From an uncultured Hyphomicrobiales bacterium (GTDB lineage Bacteria > Pseudomonadota > Alphaproteobacteria > Rhizobiales > Beijerinckiaceae): a stretch of DNA of 64,000 nucleotides. Under the pieces are notes generated by a model. It worked only from the letters and a program-made list of their open reading frames with translations, had not been told where the DNA came from and made no database searches. The stretch lies in the NCBI GenBank assembly GCA_903824185.1, contig CAIJVU010000028.1, positions 1-64,000 on the forward strand, written 5' to 3'. The position numbers were made by a program, and so were the translations under genes. Positions 9,175 through 17,561 of the stretch are shown here, one piece after another (position 1 is the stretch's first letter; every line of letters begins with the position of its first letter).

Positions 9175-9660
9175 ATGAGCGACAAGCATAAAACAGAGCA
9201 CGATACGGTTGTGGATACCAAATTGGTCAAGCAATTGGCCAAGATGCTGGCTGAAACGCAACTCACCGAAATCGAGGTCGAAAAAGGCGATATGCGCATC
9301 CGCGTGGCGCGTGAAGTGTTCACTTCGCCTGCCCCTTATTCGGTCTCGGTCCCCTCGGCGCCTGTGATGCATGCATCGCCTGCAGCTGTTCCTGCACCCG
9401 CGGCCCCGTCCGGCAGCAAAGATATCGCCGGAGCTGTTCCCTCGCCTATGGTGGGCACGGCTTATCGTCGCCCCTCGCCCGAGGCCAAGGCCTATGTGGA
9501 AGTGGGCTCTGTGGTGAAGGCGGGTGACAAGATCCTGCTCATCGAAGCCATGAAAACCTTCAATGATATTGTTGCCCCTCATTCGGGGACTGTGACGGCC
9601 ATCTTTGTCGATGATAAGCAGCCGGTCGAATTTGGTCAGCCGCTGATGAGCATCGAATAA
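9175..9660 (+). CDS. accB: Acetyl-CoA carboxylase, biotin carboxyl carrier protein
   Basis: This protein carries CO2 as carboxybiotin between AccC and the AccAD transferase in the first committed step of fatty-acid synthesis. The N-terminal domain (about 1-50) is followed by an Ala/Pro-rich flexible linker (about 51-85) and the biotinyl domain (about 85-161). The biotin-accepting lysine is K127 in IEAMKTF. The length of 161 aa is normal. accC starts 10 bp downstream, so the two are one operon. In many alphaproteobacteria aroQ lies directly upstream of accB. Here the 171-bp upstream gap holds no such gene. Confidence 0.97.
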   Translation: MSDKHKTEHDTVVDTKLVKQLAKMLAETQLTEIEVEKGDMRIRVAREVFTSPAPYSVSVPSAPVMHASPAAVPAPAAPSGSKDIAGAVPSPMVGTAYRRPSPEAKAYVEVGSVVKAGDKILLIEAMKTFNDIVAPHSGTVTAIFVDDKQPVEFGQPLMSIE

Positions 9661-9670
9661 GCGAGAGCAT

Positions 9671-11017
9671 ATGTTTGACAAGATCCTGATAGCCAATCGC
9701 GGTGAAATCGCACTGCGTGTTCTTCGGGCCTGTAAGGAGTTGGGTATTGCCACTGTGGCAGTGCATTCAACCGCAGATGCCAATGCCATGCATGTGCGTC
9801 TGGCCGATGAGAGTGTCTGCATTGGTCCAGCGCCTGCCACAGACAGCTATTTGAATATTCCGGCTTTGCTGGCGGCTTGTGAAATCACAGGCGCGGATGC
9901 GGTGCATCCGGGCTATGGCTTCTTGTCTGAAAATGCGCGTTTCGCCGATATTCTCGAAAGTCATAATATTCGTTTTATCGGCCCGAAAGCCGATCATATC
10001 CGTATCATGGGCGATAAGATCGAGGCCAAACGCACCGCTTTGCGGCTTGGTATTCCTTGCGTTCCCGGGTCTGACGGTGGCGTTACGGAATCGGATGAAG
10101 CGCTGAAAATTGCGGCCGGTATTGGTTATCCCGTGATTGTCAAAGCGGCAGCGGGTGGCGGTGGCCGTGGCATGAAAGTCGCGCGCAATGAGGGTGATCT
10201 CGTCAATGCCCTGCAAACCGCACGCACCGAAGCCAAAGCAGCATTTGGTGATGATGCCGTCTATCTGGAAAAATATCTAGAAAAACCCCGCCACATCGAA
10301 ATCCAAGTGTTGGGCGATGGACAGGGTCATGCTGTGCATCTTGGTGAACGCGATTGCTCGCTACAACGTCGTCACCAGAAGGTCTGGGAAGAAGCAACCT
10401 CGCCTGCTTTGAATGCGGAGGCGCGTGAAAAAATAGGTTCTATTTGCGCCAAAGCGATGCAAGAGCTTTCTTATCTGGGCGCTGGTACGATTGAATTCTT
10501 ATATGAAGACGGCCATTTCTATTTCATTGAAATGAATACGCGGATTCAGGTTGAGCATCCGGTCACTGAAATGATCACAGGCATTGATCTGGTCAATGAA
10601 CAGATCCGAATTGCCTCGGGATTACCGCTGTCCTTCACACAGGACGACGTGAAAATTGCAGGCCATGCGATTGAATGCCGGATCAATGCCGAACATCCCA
10701 GTACGTTCCGTCCCTCGCCCGGTCTCATCAGCTATTTTCATCCGCCGGGTGGTCTTGGCGTGCGCGTGGATAGTGCAGCCTATCAAGGCTACCGCATTCC
10801 CCCTCATTACGATTCCTTGATCGGCAAATTGATCGTTCATGGTCGCAATCGCAACGAATGCTTGATGCGTTTGCGGCGTGCTCTTGATGAATTTGTTGTG
10901 GAAGGTATCGATACAACATTGCCGCTCTTCCGCGAGCTTGTTCGCAATCCCGACGTTCAAAACGGCGATTATGATATTCATTGGCTTGAAAAGTTCCTGA
11001 AACCTCAAGACCACTGA
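9671..11017 (+). CDS. accC: Acetyl-CoA carboxylase, biotin carboxylase subunit
   Basis: This enzyme uses ATP and bicarbonate to carboxylate the biotin on AccB. The protein is 448 aa, the usual size, and begins with the typical [14 protein letters not shown]. The biotin carboxylase N-domain is followed by an ATP-grasp domain with the glycine loop [12 protein letters not shown] (159-170), the bicarbonate/biotin-binding stretch [13 protein letters not shown] (288-300) and a C-terminal domain. It is the second gene of an accB-accC-aat run, with gaps of 10 and 8 bp, so aat is probably expressed from the same mRNA. Confidence 0.98.
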   Translation: MFDKILIANRGEIALRVLRACKELGIATVAVHSTADANAMHVRLADESVCIGPAPATDSYLNIPALLAACEITGADAVHPGYGFLSENARFADILESHNIRFIGPKADHIRIMGDKIEAKRTALRLGIPCVPGSDGGVTESDEALKIAAGIGYPVIVKAAAGGGGRGMKVARNEGDLVNALQTARTEAKAAFGDDAVYLEKYLEKPRHIEIQVLGDGQGHAVHLGERDCSLQRRHQKVWEEATSPALNAEAREKIGSICAKAMQELSYLGAGTIEFLYEDGHFYFIEMNTRIQVEHPVTEMITGIDLVNEQIRIASGLPLSFTQDDVKIAGHAIECRINAEHPSTFRPSPGLISYFHPPGGLGVRVDSAAYQGYRIPPHYDSLIGKLIVHGRNRNECLMRLRRALDEFVVEGIDTTLPLFRELVRNPDVQNGDYDIHWLEKFLKPQDH

Positions 11018-11025
11018 TAGAGGCA

Positions 11026-11709
11026 ATGCCTGATCAACGATCAGCTAATGATCAATCCTCTCCTTTGCCGGAGATCACGCCGGAATTGGTTCTGCGCGCC
11101 TATGCGGCAGGGTATTTCCCCATGGCGGAACATGCGGATTCAAAAGAATTATTTTGGGTCGAGCCCAAAGAGCGTGGCATTTTACCACTGGATGGGCTGC
11201 ATCTCTCCCGTAGCCTGATCAAAACCATCCGTAGCAGTCGCTTTGATGTTTATGTCGACCGTGATTTTGAAGCTGTCATTAATGCCTGCGCGCAAACGCG
11301 CAAGGACACTTGGATCAATGCGCGGATCCATTCTTTGTATTCTGACTTATTCCGCCAAGGCAAAGTCCATACGGTGGAATGTTTTTATGAAGGCCGCTGT
11401 GTGGGTGGCTTATACGGCTTGAGCATTGGTCGCGTTTTTTTTGGTGAAAGCATGTTTCATTTGATGCGCGATGCCTCGAAAGTGGCATTGGCTCATCTTG
11501 TGGCACGCCTGCGTGCCGGTGGTTATGTTTTGCTTGATACGCAATTTGTTACCAGTCATCTCGCCAGTCTGGGGGCCATTACGGTCCCCAAAATCGAATA
11601 TCGCGTTTTGTTGCAAGACGCTTTACAGGGCGAAGGGGACTTTTTGGTTTGGCCGCAAGCAGAGCGGGACGACCCGCGTCAGATCTTGGCGCTTCTTGAA
11701 AGCCCGTAA
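11026..11709 (+). CDS. aat: Leucyl/phenylalanyl-tRNA--protein transferase
   Basis: Aat moves Leu or Phe from charged tRNA onto proteins with N-terminal Arg, Lys or Met, marking them for ClpS-ClpAP. The 227-aa protein has the family signatures YFPMAE near the N-terminus, [40 protein letters not shown] and a late LLDTQF. It is the last gene of the accBC run. The reading end of this pathway, clpS and clpA, is in the same window at 26.7-29.7 kb. Confidence 0.97.
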   Translation: MPDQRSANDQSSPLPEITPELVLRAYAAGYFPMAEHADSKELFWVEPKERGILPLDGLHLSRSLIKTIRSSRFDVYVDRDFEAVINACAQTRKDTWINARIHSLYSDLFRQGKVHTVECFYEGRCVGGLYGLSIGRVFFGESMFHLMRDASKVALAHLVARLRAGGYVLLDTQFVTSHLASLGAITVPKIEYRVLLQDALQGEGDFLVWPQAERDDPRQILALLESP

Positions 11710-11717
11710 CATTAAAT

Positions 11718-12239
11718 TCAGCGCGTTTTTTGTTTTTTGGGCGCCTGTTTGGCCGGTTCCGGTTTTTTGGCGGGTTCAGGTTTGGCAGGCTCCGCTTTGG
11801 CCGGTTGCACGGGGGCCGGCGGTTGACGGCAGCCGGTCAGCCAGATGTCATAAATCGGGTGTTCGACCCCGTGTAATCCCGGACTGGCTGCAAACATCCA
11901 ACCAGAAAAAATGGTTTGCACTTTTCCGTTCTGGGAGACTTCCTGCACCTCGACAAAAGCATCTGTTTGCGGGGCTTCTGTCAGGGGGCGCGTGTAACAG
12001 GCGCGGGTGCGCATCCTGAGCGTGCCGAATTGAACCAATTCATCAATATCGACCGAGAAGGTTGTGATACGACCGGTGATTTTGTCTAAGCCTGAAAAAT
12101 CGGCGATGGGATTGGCAATTCTCTCCGCTTGCGCTGCCGTGCCGAGAGCCAACAGCAAAACACAGCCCAAGAGATGGGCGCGCAAGCTTTGCCGTGGTTT
12201 TTGTGCTTCGCCAAAATGAGCCAACACGATTGCCGACAT
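11718..12239 (-). CDS. DUF2155 domain protein, secreted
   Basis: This is an alphaproteobacterial protein of unknown function (DUF2155), often near NDUFA12 and accBC as here. An N-terminal hydrophobic segment (about 22-39, ending TAAQA) is a likely signal peptide, preceded by an unusually long lead that may mean the true start is internal. The domain covers about 50-140, with ITTFSVDIDELVQFG, RACYTRP and GWMFAASPGLHGVEHP. Three cysteines are present, two of them in the mature part. The tail is a low-complexity Pro/Ala/Lys series (PAKPEPAKKPEPAK), which could contact the wall or membrane surface. Function is not known. Confidence 0.85.
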   Translation of the reverse strand: MSAIVLAHFGEAQKPRQSLRAHLLGCVLLLALGTAAQAERIANPIADFSGLDKITGRITTFSVDIDELVQFGTLRMRTRACYTRPLTEAPQTDAFVEVQEVSQNGKVQTIFSGWMFAASPGLHGVEHPIYDIWLTGCRQPPAPVQPAKAEPAKPEPAKKPEPAKQAPKKQKTR

Positions 12240-12302
12240 TCCTTTTGAAAATGATGACCTCTTCTGTCATCAGGAAAAGAGACAAAATCAAGGTCAATCT
12301 TA

Positions 12303-12336
12303 AAATAAAACGGCCTGCCAAGGGGCAAGCCGTTCC
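12303..12336 (-). terminator. Rho-independent terminator after the NDUFA12 gene
   Basis: Read on the minus strand, an 11-bp stem with one mismatch (AACGGCTTGCC pairing with GGCAGGCCGTT) is followed by TTTATTTTA. It lies 33 bp past the stop of the NDUFA12 gene and separates it from the DUF2155 gene. Confidence 0.75.
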
Positions 12337-12368
12337 TGAATTGCAAAATCAGACAAGAAAATCAGAGG

Positions 12369-12776
12369 TTAAGCAGGATTCCAAGGCTTGTAAGTCTCTT
12401 TGGCGCTGCTTTGGCTGTTATCTTGCAAAATCGAGCCATGCGGACGATAGGCGCCTGCACTGCCCGTGAGATTGGGTTGGTGGGGCTTTTCCCATGCGCG
12501 GGAAATATAATTTTCCTGATGGGGCAAAACATCCAGCTTGTGATGCATCCAGCCATACCAGCCAGCTGGAATCATCGATGCGTCTGCCTCGCCTTTATAA
12601 ATGACCCAACGACGGACAATGCCGAGGGCCGGATCGACGCGCTGGCCCTTCGTCTGGTAATATTGGTTGCCATATTGGTCTTCCCCGACTTTTTCACCCT
12701 TACGCCAGGTGTGAAAAAGGGTGCCAACGGTTGCACCATGCCACCACGTGAAAATACGCAGCAAGATCGCCTTCAT
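12369..12776 (-). CDS. NADH:ubiquinone oxidoreductase accessory subunit, NDUFA12 family
   Basis: This is a homologue of the mitochondrial complex I accessory subunit NDUFA12 (B17.2), a component shared by alphaproteobacterial and mitochondrial complex I. Family features seen are FTWWHGATVGTLFHTWRKG, a DQYGNQYYQ segment, RRWVIYKGEADASMIPAGW and the helix-linked WHxK-like HHKLD. I chose the ATG at 12776 (MKAILLR), with GGGAG 8 nt upstream; the longer frame starts with TTG. The main nuo operon is not in this window. NDUFAF3-like and NDUFAF6-like assembly factors are present at 39.3-40.6 kb. Confidence 0.93.
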   Translation of the reverse strand: MKAILLRIFTWWHGATVGTLFHTWRKGEKVGEDQYGNQYYQTKGQRVDPALGIVRRWVIYKGEADASMIPAGWYGWMHHKLDVLPHQENYISRAWEKPHQPNLTGSAGAYRPHGSILQDNSQSSAKETYKPWNPA

Positions 12777-13377
12777 CTTAAGCTCCCAAATCAATTCGAC
12801 CGGACTATGGCGAGCAAATTTGTCTGTGTCCAGTCCGACCTTCTATTGGGTTCGGAGATTCGCTGTGGATGATGTGAAAAGAGCGCTACCGTTCAGGGCA
12901 GCTTTTATGCAATTTTAATCTTTCGCTTACCATAAGAATCAAACACATTATGACCCGTGTCAGTCATAGCGTGAGAAGATTCTTGTGTCTTTTCCATGAG
13001 TTGTCGGTGTGGTCTATGATTTCTATCCACCCCCTATATGTAGTGATGACATTTTTCTGACATACTAGAACTTGACGATGAAGCCCGCTGGGGGTAGCGT
13101 CCGAATCCGTTGCTGCCGTCTGATTGTTTGTTGTTTGGGACCAGTTTTTGGTTTTGCACAGGCTGAAGAATGCGGCAAACCCAGACATCACAGGCCCTTA
13201 TCGCTGATCCCTCGGGTCGGTGATGTTGGTTGTTTCCGTAGTCGCCGTTTTATTGTCAAAACAGCTGATTTTCACGGTTTCATTCTGTTGGCTGGGGTTC
13301 AAGACAGTTTAATTTTTGGAATCACACCGGTTTGTTCCGGCTTGGACGCCTGAGGCGTCGTGTTGAAGGGGACTGAA
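12777..13377. other. About 600-bp spacer before nrdJ
   Basis: This divergent spacer lies between the NDUFA12 gene and nrdJ. It contains an NrdR-box-like sequence at 13031-13046 and otherwise no recognised gene. A 93-codon open frame from 13072 has no family resemblance and no clear ribosome-binding site. I looked for a cobalamin-riboswitch B12 box and did not find one. The nrdJ ribosome-binding site is at the end (AAGGGGA). The downstream half is probably an mRNA leader, but no promoter could be assigned firmly. Confidence 0.5.
13031..13046. promoter_or_regulatory. Candidate NrdR box upstream of nrdJ
   Basis: The 16-mer CCCCTATATGTAGTGA matches 12 of 16 positions of the palindromic NrdR consensus ACACTATATATAGTGT. 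NrdR represses ribonucleotide reductase genes in bacteria. Boxes usually come in pairs about three helical turns apart, and I see no convincing partner at that spacing. It lies about 330 bp before the nrdJ start. Confidence 0.35.
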
Positions 13378-16300
13378 ATGCGTATTGACCGTCGTTACAC
13401 CACTGCCGGACACTCACCGTATGACGCGCTTGTTTTCCGTCATGCGACCAGTGAGATCCGTAACCCCGATGGTTCGGTGGTGTTTCGTCTGGAAAATATC
13501 GAGGTTCCCGAAGCGTGGTCCCAAGTGGCCGCCGATGTGCTTGCGCAAAAATATTTCCGCAAAGCCGGTGTGCCCGCAGTGTTGAAGAAGGTTGAAGAAA
13601 CCAGCATTCCGTCTTGGTTGTGGCGTTCGGTTGCTGATGAAAAAGCCCTCGCCAAATTGCCCGAAGATCAGCGCTACGGTTCCGAAATGAGCGCCAAGCA
13701 GGTGTTTGACCGCCTTGCAGGCTGCTGGACCTATTGGGGCTGGAAAGGTGGCTATTTCACCACCGAGGACGACGCCCTCGCCTTTTATGACGAGCATCGT
13801 TTCATGCTGGCGATGCAAATGTGCGCGCCCAATTCGCCACAATGGTTCAACACCGGTCTTCATTGGGCCTATGGCATTGATGGCCCTTCGCAAGGCCATT
13901 ATTACGTTGATTTCCAGACCGGCAAACTGGTGAAATCCAAATCCTCTTACGAGCATCCGCAACCCCATGCCTGCTTCATCCAGTCCGTGGCCGATGATCT
14001 TGTGAACGAAGGCGGCATTATGGATCTGTGGGTGCGTGAAGCGCGCCTGTTTAAATATGGTTCGGGCACGGGTTCCAACTTCTCGATGCTGCGCGGCGAA
14101 GGTGAAAAACTCGCCGGTGGTGGCCGCTCTTCCGGTCTGATGAGCTTCCTGAAAATCGGTGACCGTGCTGCGGGTGCGATTAAGTCAGGTGGGACCACCC
14201 GTCGTGCAGCGAAAATGGTCGTGGTCGATGCCGATCATCCCGATATCGAAACCTATATCGAATGGAAAGTGCGCGAAGAGCAGAAAGTGGCTGCGCTCGT
14301 CACCGGTTCAAAGCTCTGCCACAAGCATTTGAAGGCCATTATGAAGGCCTGCGTGAATTGCGACGGTCCGGCCGATGCTTGTTTCGATCCTGAAAAAAAT
14401 CCCGTCCTGAAGCGCGAAATCAAGCAAGCGCGCCGCTCGCTGGTTCCTGACAATTACATCAAGCGCGTCATTCAGTTCGCCAAGCAAGGCTATACGGATA
14501 TTCAGTTTGATACCTATGATACCGATTGGGATTCAGAAGCCTATCTGACCGTGTCCGGCCAGAATTCGAACAATTCGGTTTCGATCAAAGATGACTTCCT
14601 GCGCGCTGTCGAAAAAGACGGTGACTGGAATTTGATCCGCCGCACCGATGGCAAGGTTCACAAGACTTTGAAGGCGCGTGATTTGTGGGAACAAATCGGT
14701 CATGCGGCTTGGGCTTCAGCTGATCCCGGTTTGCATTTTAATACCACGATGAATGATTGGCATACATGCCCTGCGGCTGGTCCGATCCGTGCGTCCAATC
14801 CCTGCTCCGAATATATGTTCCTTGACGATACGGCGTGCAATCTGGCCTCGCTGAATCTCTTGCAATTCCGTGAGGCGGATGGCCGCTTCAATGTCGAGTC
14901 TTACGAGCATGCGGTGCGTTTGTGGACCGTTGTTCTGGAAATCTCTGTGTTGATGGCGCAGTTCCCCTCCAAGGAAATTGCCGAGCGGTCTTATCTCTAT
15001 CGGACCTTGGGTCTTGGTTATGCCAATATCGGCGGCTTGCTGATGACCAATGGCATCTCCTATGATTCAGACGCCGGTCGGGCGATGTGTGGGGCTTTGA
15101 CCTCCATCATGACAGGTGTGTCTTATGCAACCTCTGCCGAAATGGCTGGTGAATTGGGCCCCTTCCCGCAATATGAAGCCAATAAAGACCATATGTTGCG
15201 GGTGATCCGGAATCATCGCCGCGCTGCGCGGGGTGAGGCCACGGGTTATGAAAATCTCTCTGTTCATCCTGTGCCGCTCGATCATGCCTCCTGCCCTGAC
15301 ATGACGCTTGTCGCCCATGCCAAAGCGGCGTGGGACAAGGCGCTGACTTTGGGTGAGCGTCATGGTTACCGGAATGCGCAATCCACCGTGATTGCACCCA
15401 CCGGCACCATCGGTCTGGTGATGGATTGTGATACGACCGGTATCGAGCCAGATTTTGCGCTGGTGAAGTTCAAGAAACTCGCCGGTGGCGGTTATTGGAA
15501 AATCATCAACCGCGCTGTGCCCGAAGCGCTTCGGACTTTGGGTTATGGCGAAGCCGATATTGCTGAAATCGAGGCCTATGCGGTTGGTCATGGCTCGCTT
15601 GCGCAAGCACCGGCGATCAACCATTCCTCGCTGCGCGCCAAGGGTTTTTCGGAAGAGAAAATCCAGTCGCTGGAAAGCGGTATGGCGTCTGCCTTTGATA
15701 TTAAATTTGTGTTCAACAAATGGACCTTGGGCGAAGAGTTCCTCACCGAAACCCTCAAAGTGCCGGCTGAAAAACTCAATGACCCCGCCTTTGAATTGCT
15801 GCCTTATCTCGGCTTCTCAAAGGCCGATATCGAAGCCGCCAATATTCACGTCTGCGGCGCCATGACCTTGGAAGGTGCACCGCATTTGAAGCCGGAGCAT
15901 TATTCGGTGTTTGATTGCGCCAATCCATGCGGCCGCATCGGCAAGCGCTATCTTTCAGTCGAAAGCCATATCCGCATGATGGCGGCTGCCCAGCCCTTCA
16001 TCTCGGGCGCGATTTCCAAGACCATCAACATGCCCAATGATGCAACCGTTGATGATTGCAAAAACGCTTATATGCTCTCGTGGAAATTGGCATTGAAAGC
16101 CAATGCGCTTTATCGCGATGGCTCGAAACTGTCACAGCCTCTCAACAGCCAGTTGATTGCCGATGACGAGGACGAGGCCGAAGAAGGTATGGAAGCCATT
16201 GCCGCCATGCCCGCCGCTGCCCGCGCCTCGGCCATGGCCGAAAAGATTGTCGAGAAAGTGATCGAGCGGATCGAGCATGTGCGTGATCGTGATCGTCTCC

Positions 16301-17124
16301 CTGATCGTCGCAAAGGTTATACCCAAAAGGCGATTGTCGGCGGCCACAAAGTCTATCTGCGCACCGGCGAATATGAAGATGGTCGCTTGGGTGAAATCTT
16401 CATCGATATGCATAAAGAAGGCGCTGCCTTCCGCTCCTTGATGAACAATTTTGCCATCGCGATTTCGTTGGGCCTGCAATATGGCGTGCCTTTGGAAGAA
16501 TATGTGGAGGCCTTCACCTTCACACGCTTCGAGCCAGCCGGTTTCGTGCAAGGCAATGATGCGATCAAGAATGCCACCTCGGTGCTTGATTACGTGTTCC
16601 GTGAATTGGCGATCTCCTATCTCAGCCGTCATGATCTGGCGCATGTCTCGCCTGAATCGATAGGCTTTGATGCCATCGGCAAAGGCGATAATGAATCCAA
16701 GGCGCCGAGCTCGCACGGTGCCGCCATGGCTGCGGCGCGTGTCGTATCGAAGGGTCTGGTGCGTGGCAAGCCCACCAATCTCATGGCGATTGAGGGCGGC
16801 GTCAGCTTCGAGGCGCGCGCTTCCGACGGGACAGTGGCAACCGCTTATGCAACGGTTGGTGCAACGGCCTTGAAATCCGGCGCGTTGGTGGATGAAAGCC
16901 CGATGACCATTGGCGATGCTTCGACCGATACCGCTTTTTCGGGCGTGGCCTTCCAAGCAGTGACTGCGAAAAAGCCAGCGCCTTCGGCGCTTGATAAACG
17001 CACCGAAGCACGCATGAAAGGTTATGTCGGCGAGGCCTGCCCCGAATGCGCCAATTTCACCTTGGTGCGTAACGGCACCTGCCTGAAATGCGACACCTGC
17101 GGTTCGACCACCGGTTGCTCGTAA
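13378..17124 (+). CDS. nrdJ: Vitamin B12-dependent (class II) ribonucleotide reductase
   Basis: This enzyme reduces ribonucleotides to deoxyribonucleotides using adenosylcobalamin as radical source, with or without oxygen. The product is 1248 aa, typical of the long alphaproteobacterial NrdJ. Seen are [10 protein letters not shown], the nucleotide-binding region around [35 protein letters not shown] with an active-site Cys, and [23 protein letters not shown]-terminal zinc-ribbon-like tail has paired cysteines (CPEC and CLKCDTC), and the last residues are GCS. I chose ATG 13378 with AAGGGGA 5 nt upstream, not the in-frame GTG at 13360. The gene stands alone. An NrdR-like box is upstream. Confidence 0.97.
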   Translation: MRIDRRYTTAGHSPYDALVFRHATSEIRNPDGSVVFRLENIEVPEAWSQVAADVLAQKYFRKAGVPAVLKKVEETSIPSWLWRSVADEKALAKLPEDQRYGSEMSAKQVFDRLAGCWTYWGWKGGYFTTEDDALAFYDEHRFMLAMQMCAPNSPQWFNTGLHWAYGIDGPSQGHYYVDFQTGKLVKSKSSYEHPQPHACFIQSVADDLVNEGGIMDLWVREARLFKYGSGTGSNFSMLRGEGEKLAGGGRSSGLMSFLKIGDRAAGAIKSGGTTRRAAKMVVVDADHPDIETYIEWKVREEQKVAALVTGSKLCHKHLKAIMKACVNCDGPADACFDPEKNPVLKREIKQARRSLVPDNYIKRVIQFAKQGYTDIQFDTYDTDWDSEAYLTVSGQNSNNSVSIKDDFLRAVEKDGDWNLIRRTDGKVHKTLKARDLWEQIGHAAWASADPGLHFNTTMNDWHTCPAAGPIRASNPCSEYMFLDDTACNLASLNLLQFREADGRFNVESYEHAVRLWTVVLEISVLMAQFPSKEIAERSYLYRTLGLGYANIGGLLMTNGISYDSDAGRAMCGALTSIMTGVSYATSAEMAGELGPFPQYEANKDHMLRVIRNHRRAARGEATGYENLSVHPVPLDHASCPDMTLVAHAKAAWDKALTLGERHGYRNAQSTVIAPTGTIGLVMDCDTTGIEPDFALVKFKKLAGGGYWKIINRAVPEALRTLGYGEADIAEIEAYAVGHGSLAQAPAINHSSLRAKGFSEEKIQSLESGMASAFDIKFVFNKWTLGEEFLTETLKVPAEKLNDPAFELLPYLGFSKADIEAANIHVCGAMTLEGAPHLKPEHYSVFDCANPCGRIGKRYLSVESHIRMMAAAQPFISGAISKTINMPNDATVDDCKNAYMLSWKLALKANALYRDGSKLSQPLNSQLIADDEDEAEEGMEAIAAMPAAARASAMAEKIVEKVIERIEHVRDRDRLPDRRKGYTQKAIVGGHKVYLRTGEYEDGRLGEIFIDMHKEGAAFRSLMNNFAIAISLGLQYGVPLEEYVEAFTFTRFEPAGFVQGNDAIKNATSVLDYVFRELAISYLSRHDLAHVSPESIGFDAIGKGDNESKAPSSHGAAMAAARVVSKGLVRGKPTNLMAIEGGVSFEARASDGTVATAYATVGATALKSGALVDESPMTIGDASTDTAFSGVAFQAVTAKKPAPSALDKRTEARMKGYVGEACPECANFTLVRNGTCLKCDTCGSTTGCS

Positions 17125-17137
17125 GACTGATCAAACG

Positions 17138-17170
17138 ACCAGCGGATTGCAACCGCTGGTTGGTTGTTTC
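17138..17170 (+). terminator. Weak hairpin after nrdJ
   Basis: ACCAGCGG (17138-17145) pairs perfectly with CCGCTGGT (17153-17160) over a 7-base loop, followed by TGGTTGTTT. It lies 14 bp after the nrdJ stop. The T tract is interrupted, so it may act as a first pause or an mRNA 3'-end protector, ahead of the stronger terminator downstream. Confidence 0.45.
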
Positions 17171-17192
17171 ATGACGCGTCAGACTTAAAATC

Positions 17193-17219
17193 AAGGGGAC
17201 CATCGGTCCCCTTTTTTTG
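17193..17219 (+). terminator. Strong rho-independent terminator after nrdJ
   Basis: AAGGGGACC (17193-17201) pairs with GGTCCCCTT (17205-17213) across a 3-base loop and runs into a TTTTTT tract. It lies 68 bp past the nrdJ stop and closes the nrdJ unit. Confidence 0.9.
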
Positions 17220-17238
17220 TTTTTGATATATGTCTTTG

Positions 17239-17275
17239 CGTCATTGCGAGCCGCCGCAGGCGGCGCGGCAATCCA
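17239..17275. repeat. REP-like palindromic element A
   Basis: The element starts CGTCATTGCGAG and ends GCGGCAATCCA, with a GC-rich palindromic centre (GCCGCCGCAGGCGGC). The flanks belong to the widespread intergenic repeat type with outer TCATTGCGAG / GCAATCC. Translated on the minus strand this class gives the characteristic peptide HCERSEAIQ in spurious proteins, as it does here. Element B nearby is in the opposite orientation. Confidence 0.7.
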
Positions 17276-17306
17276 TTTGGGATTGAATATTTGAATAGGC
17301 ATTATC

Positions 17307-17337
17307 TGGATTGCTTCACTGCGTTCGCAATGACGCG
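17307..17337. repeat. REP-like palindromic element B (inverted relative to A)
   Basis: The element reads TGGATTGCTTC at the left and TTCGCAATGACGCG at the right. These are the reverse complements of the outer parts of element A. A and B together could form one long stem-loop of about 100 bases. Confidence 0.7.
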
Positions 17338-17367
17338 GGGGGCTTTTTGCATTTAAGTGGACTTCTA

Positions 17368-17412
17368 TAGATTGCTTCCCGTCTCGCTTTGCTCGCGGTC
17401 GCAATGACGCGG
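17368..17412. repeat. REP-like palindromic element C (same orientation as B)
   Basis: The element has outer parts TAGATTGCTTCCCG and GTCGCAATGACGCGG with an inner CTCGCTTTGCTCGCG stretch. It is the third copy in 175 bp and a direct repeat of element B with a different centre. After it, 17413-17561 holds no feature I recognise apart from the rnr upstream region. Confidence 0.7.
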
Positions 17413-17561
17413 TGGTTAAGAGGTTTACTATTCCCTGCCCGCTTTGATCCCCGCTGTGATCCCCCTCTGTGTCCATCAGCGACTTTTGCGCCAGAATCGT
17501 TTAGACAAAGCATTAGGTTTTTGTAAGTTTCCAGTGTCACACCCAACGCGAGGCGCGTTTC

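Noticed and set aside
13072-13353. 93-codon open frame upstream of nrdJ
   Set aside because: It has no ribosome-binding site, no family resemblance and irregular composition; it is probably leader sequence.
12777-13377. Cobalamin riboswitch before nrdJ
   Set aside because: I did not see a B12 box, and such riboswitches normally act on the B12-independent reductase or on B12 genes.
16132-16956. 274-codon minus-strand open frame inside nrdJ
   Set aside because: It is a shadow of a strongly coded gene, with no family features, and it lies wholly inside nrdJ.
17057-17476. 139-codon minus-strand open frame containing HCERSEAIQ
   Set aside because: This peptide is the known translation artefact of REP-like repeats and not a gene.
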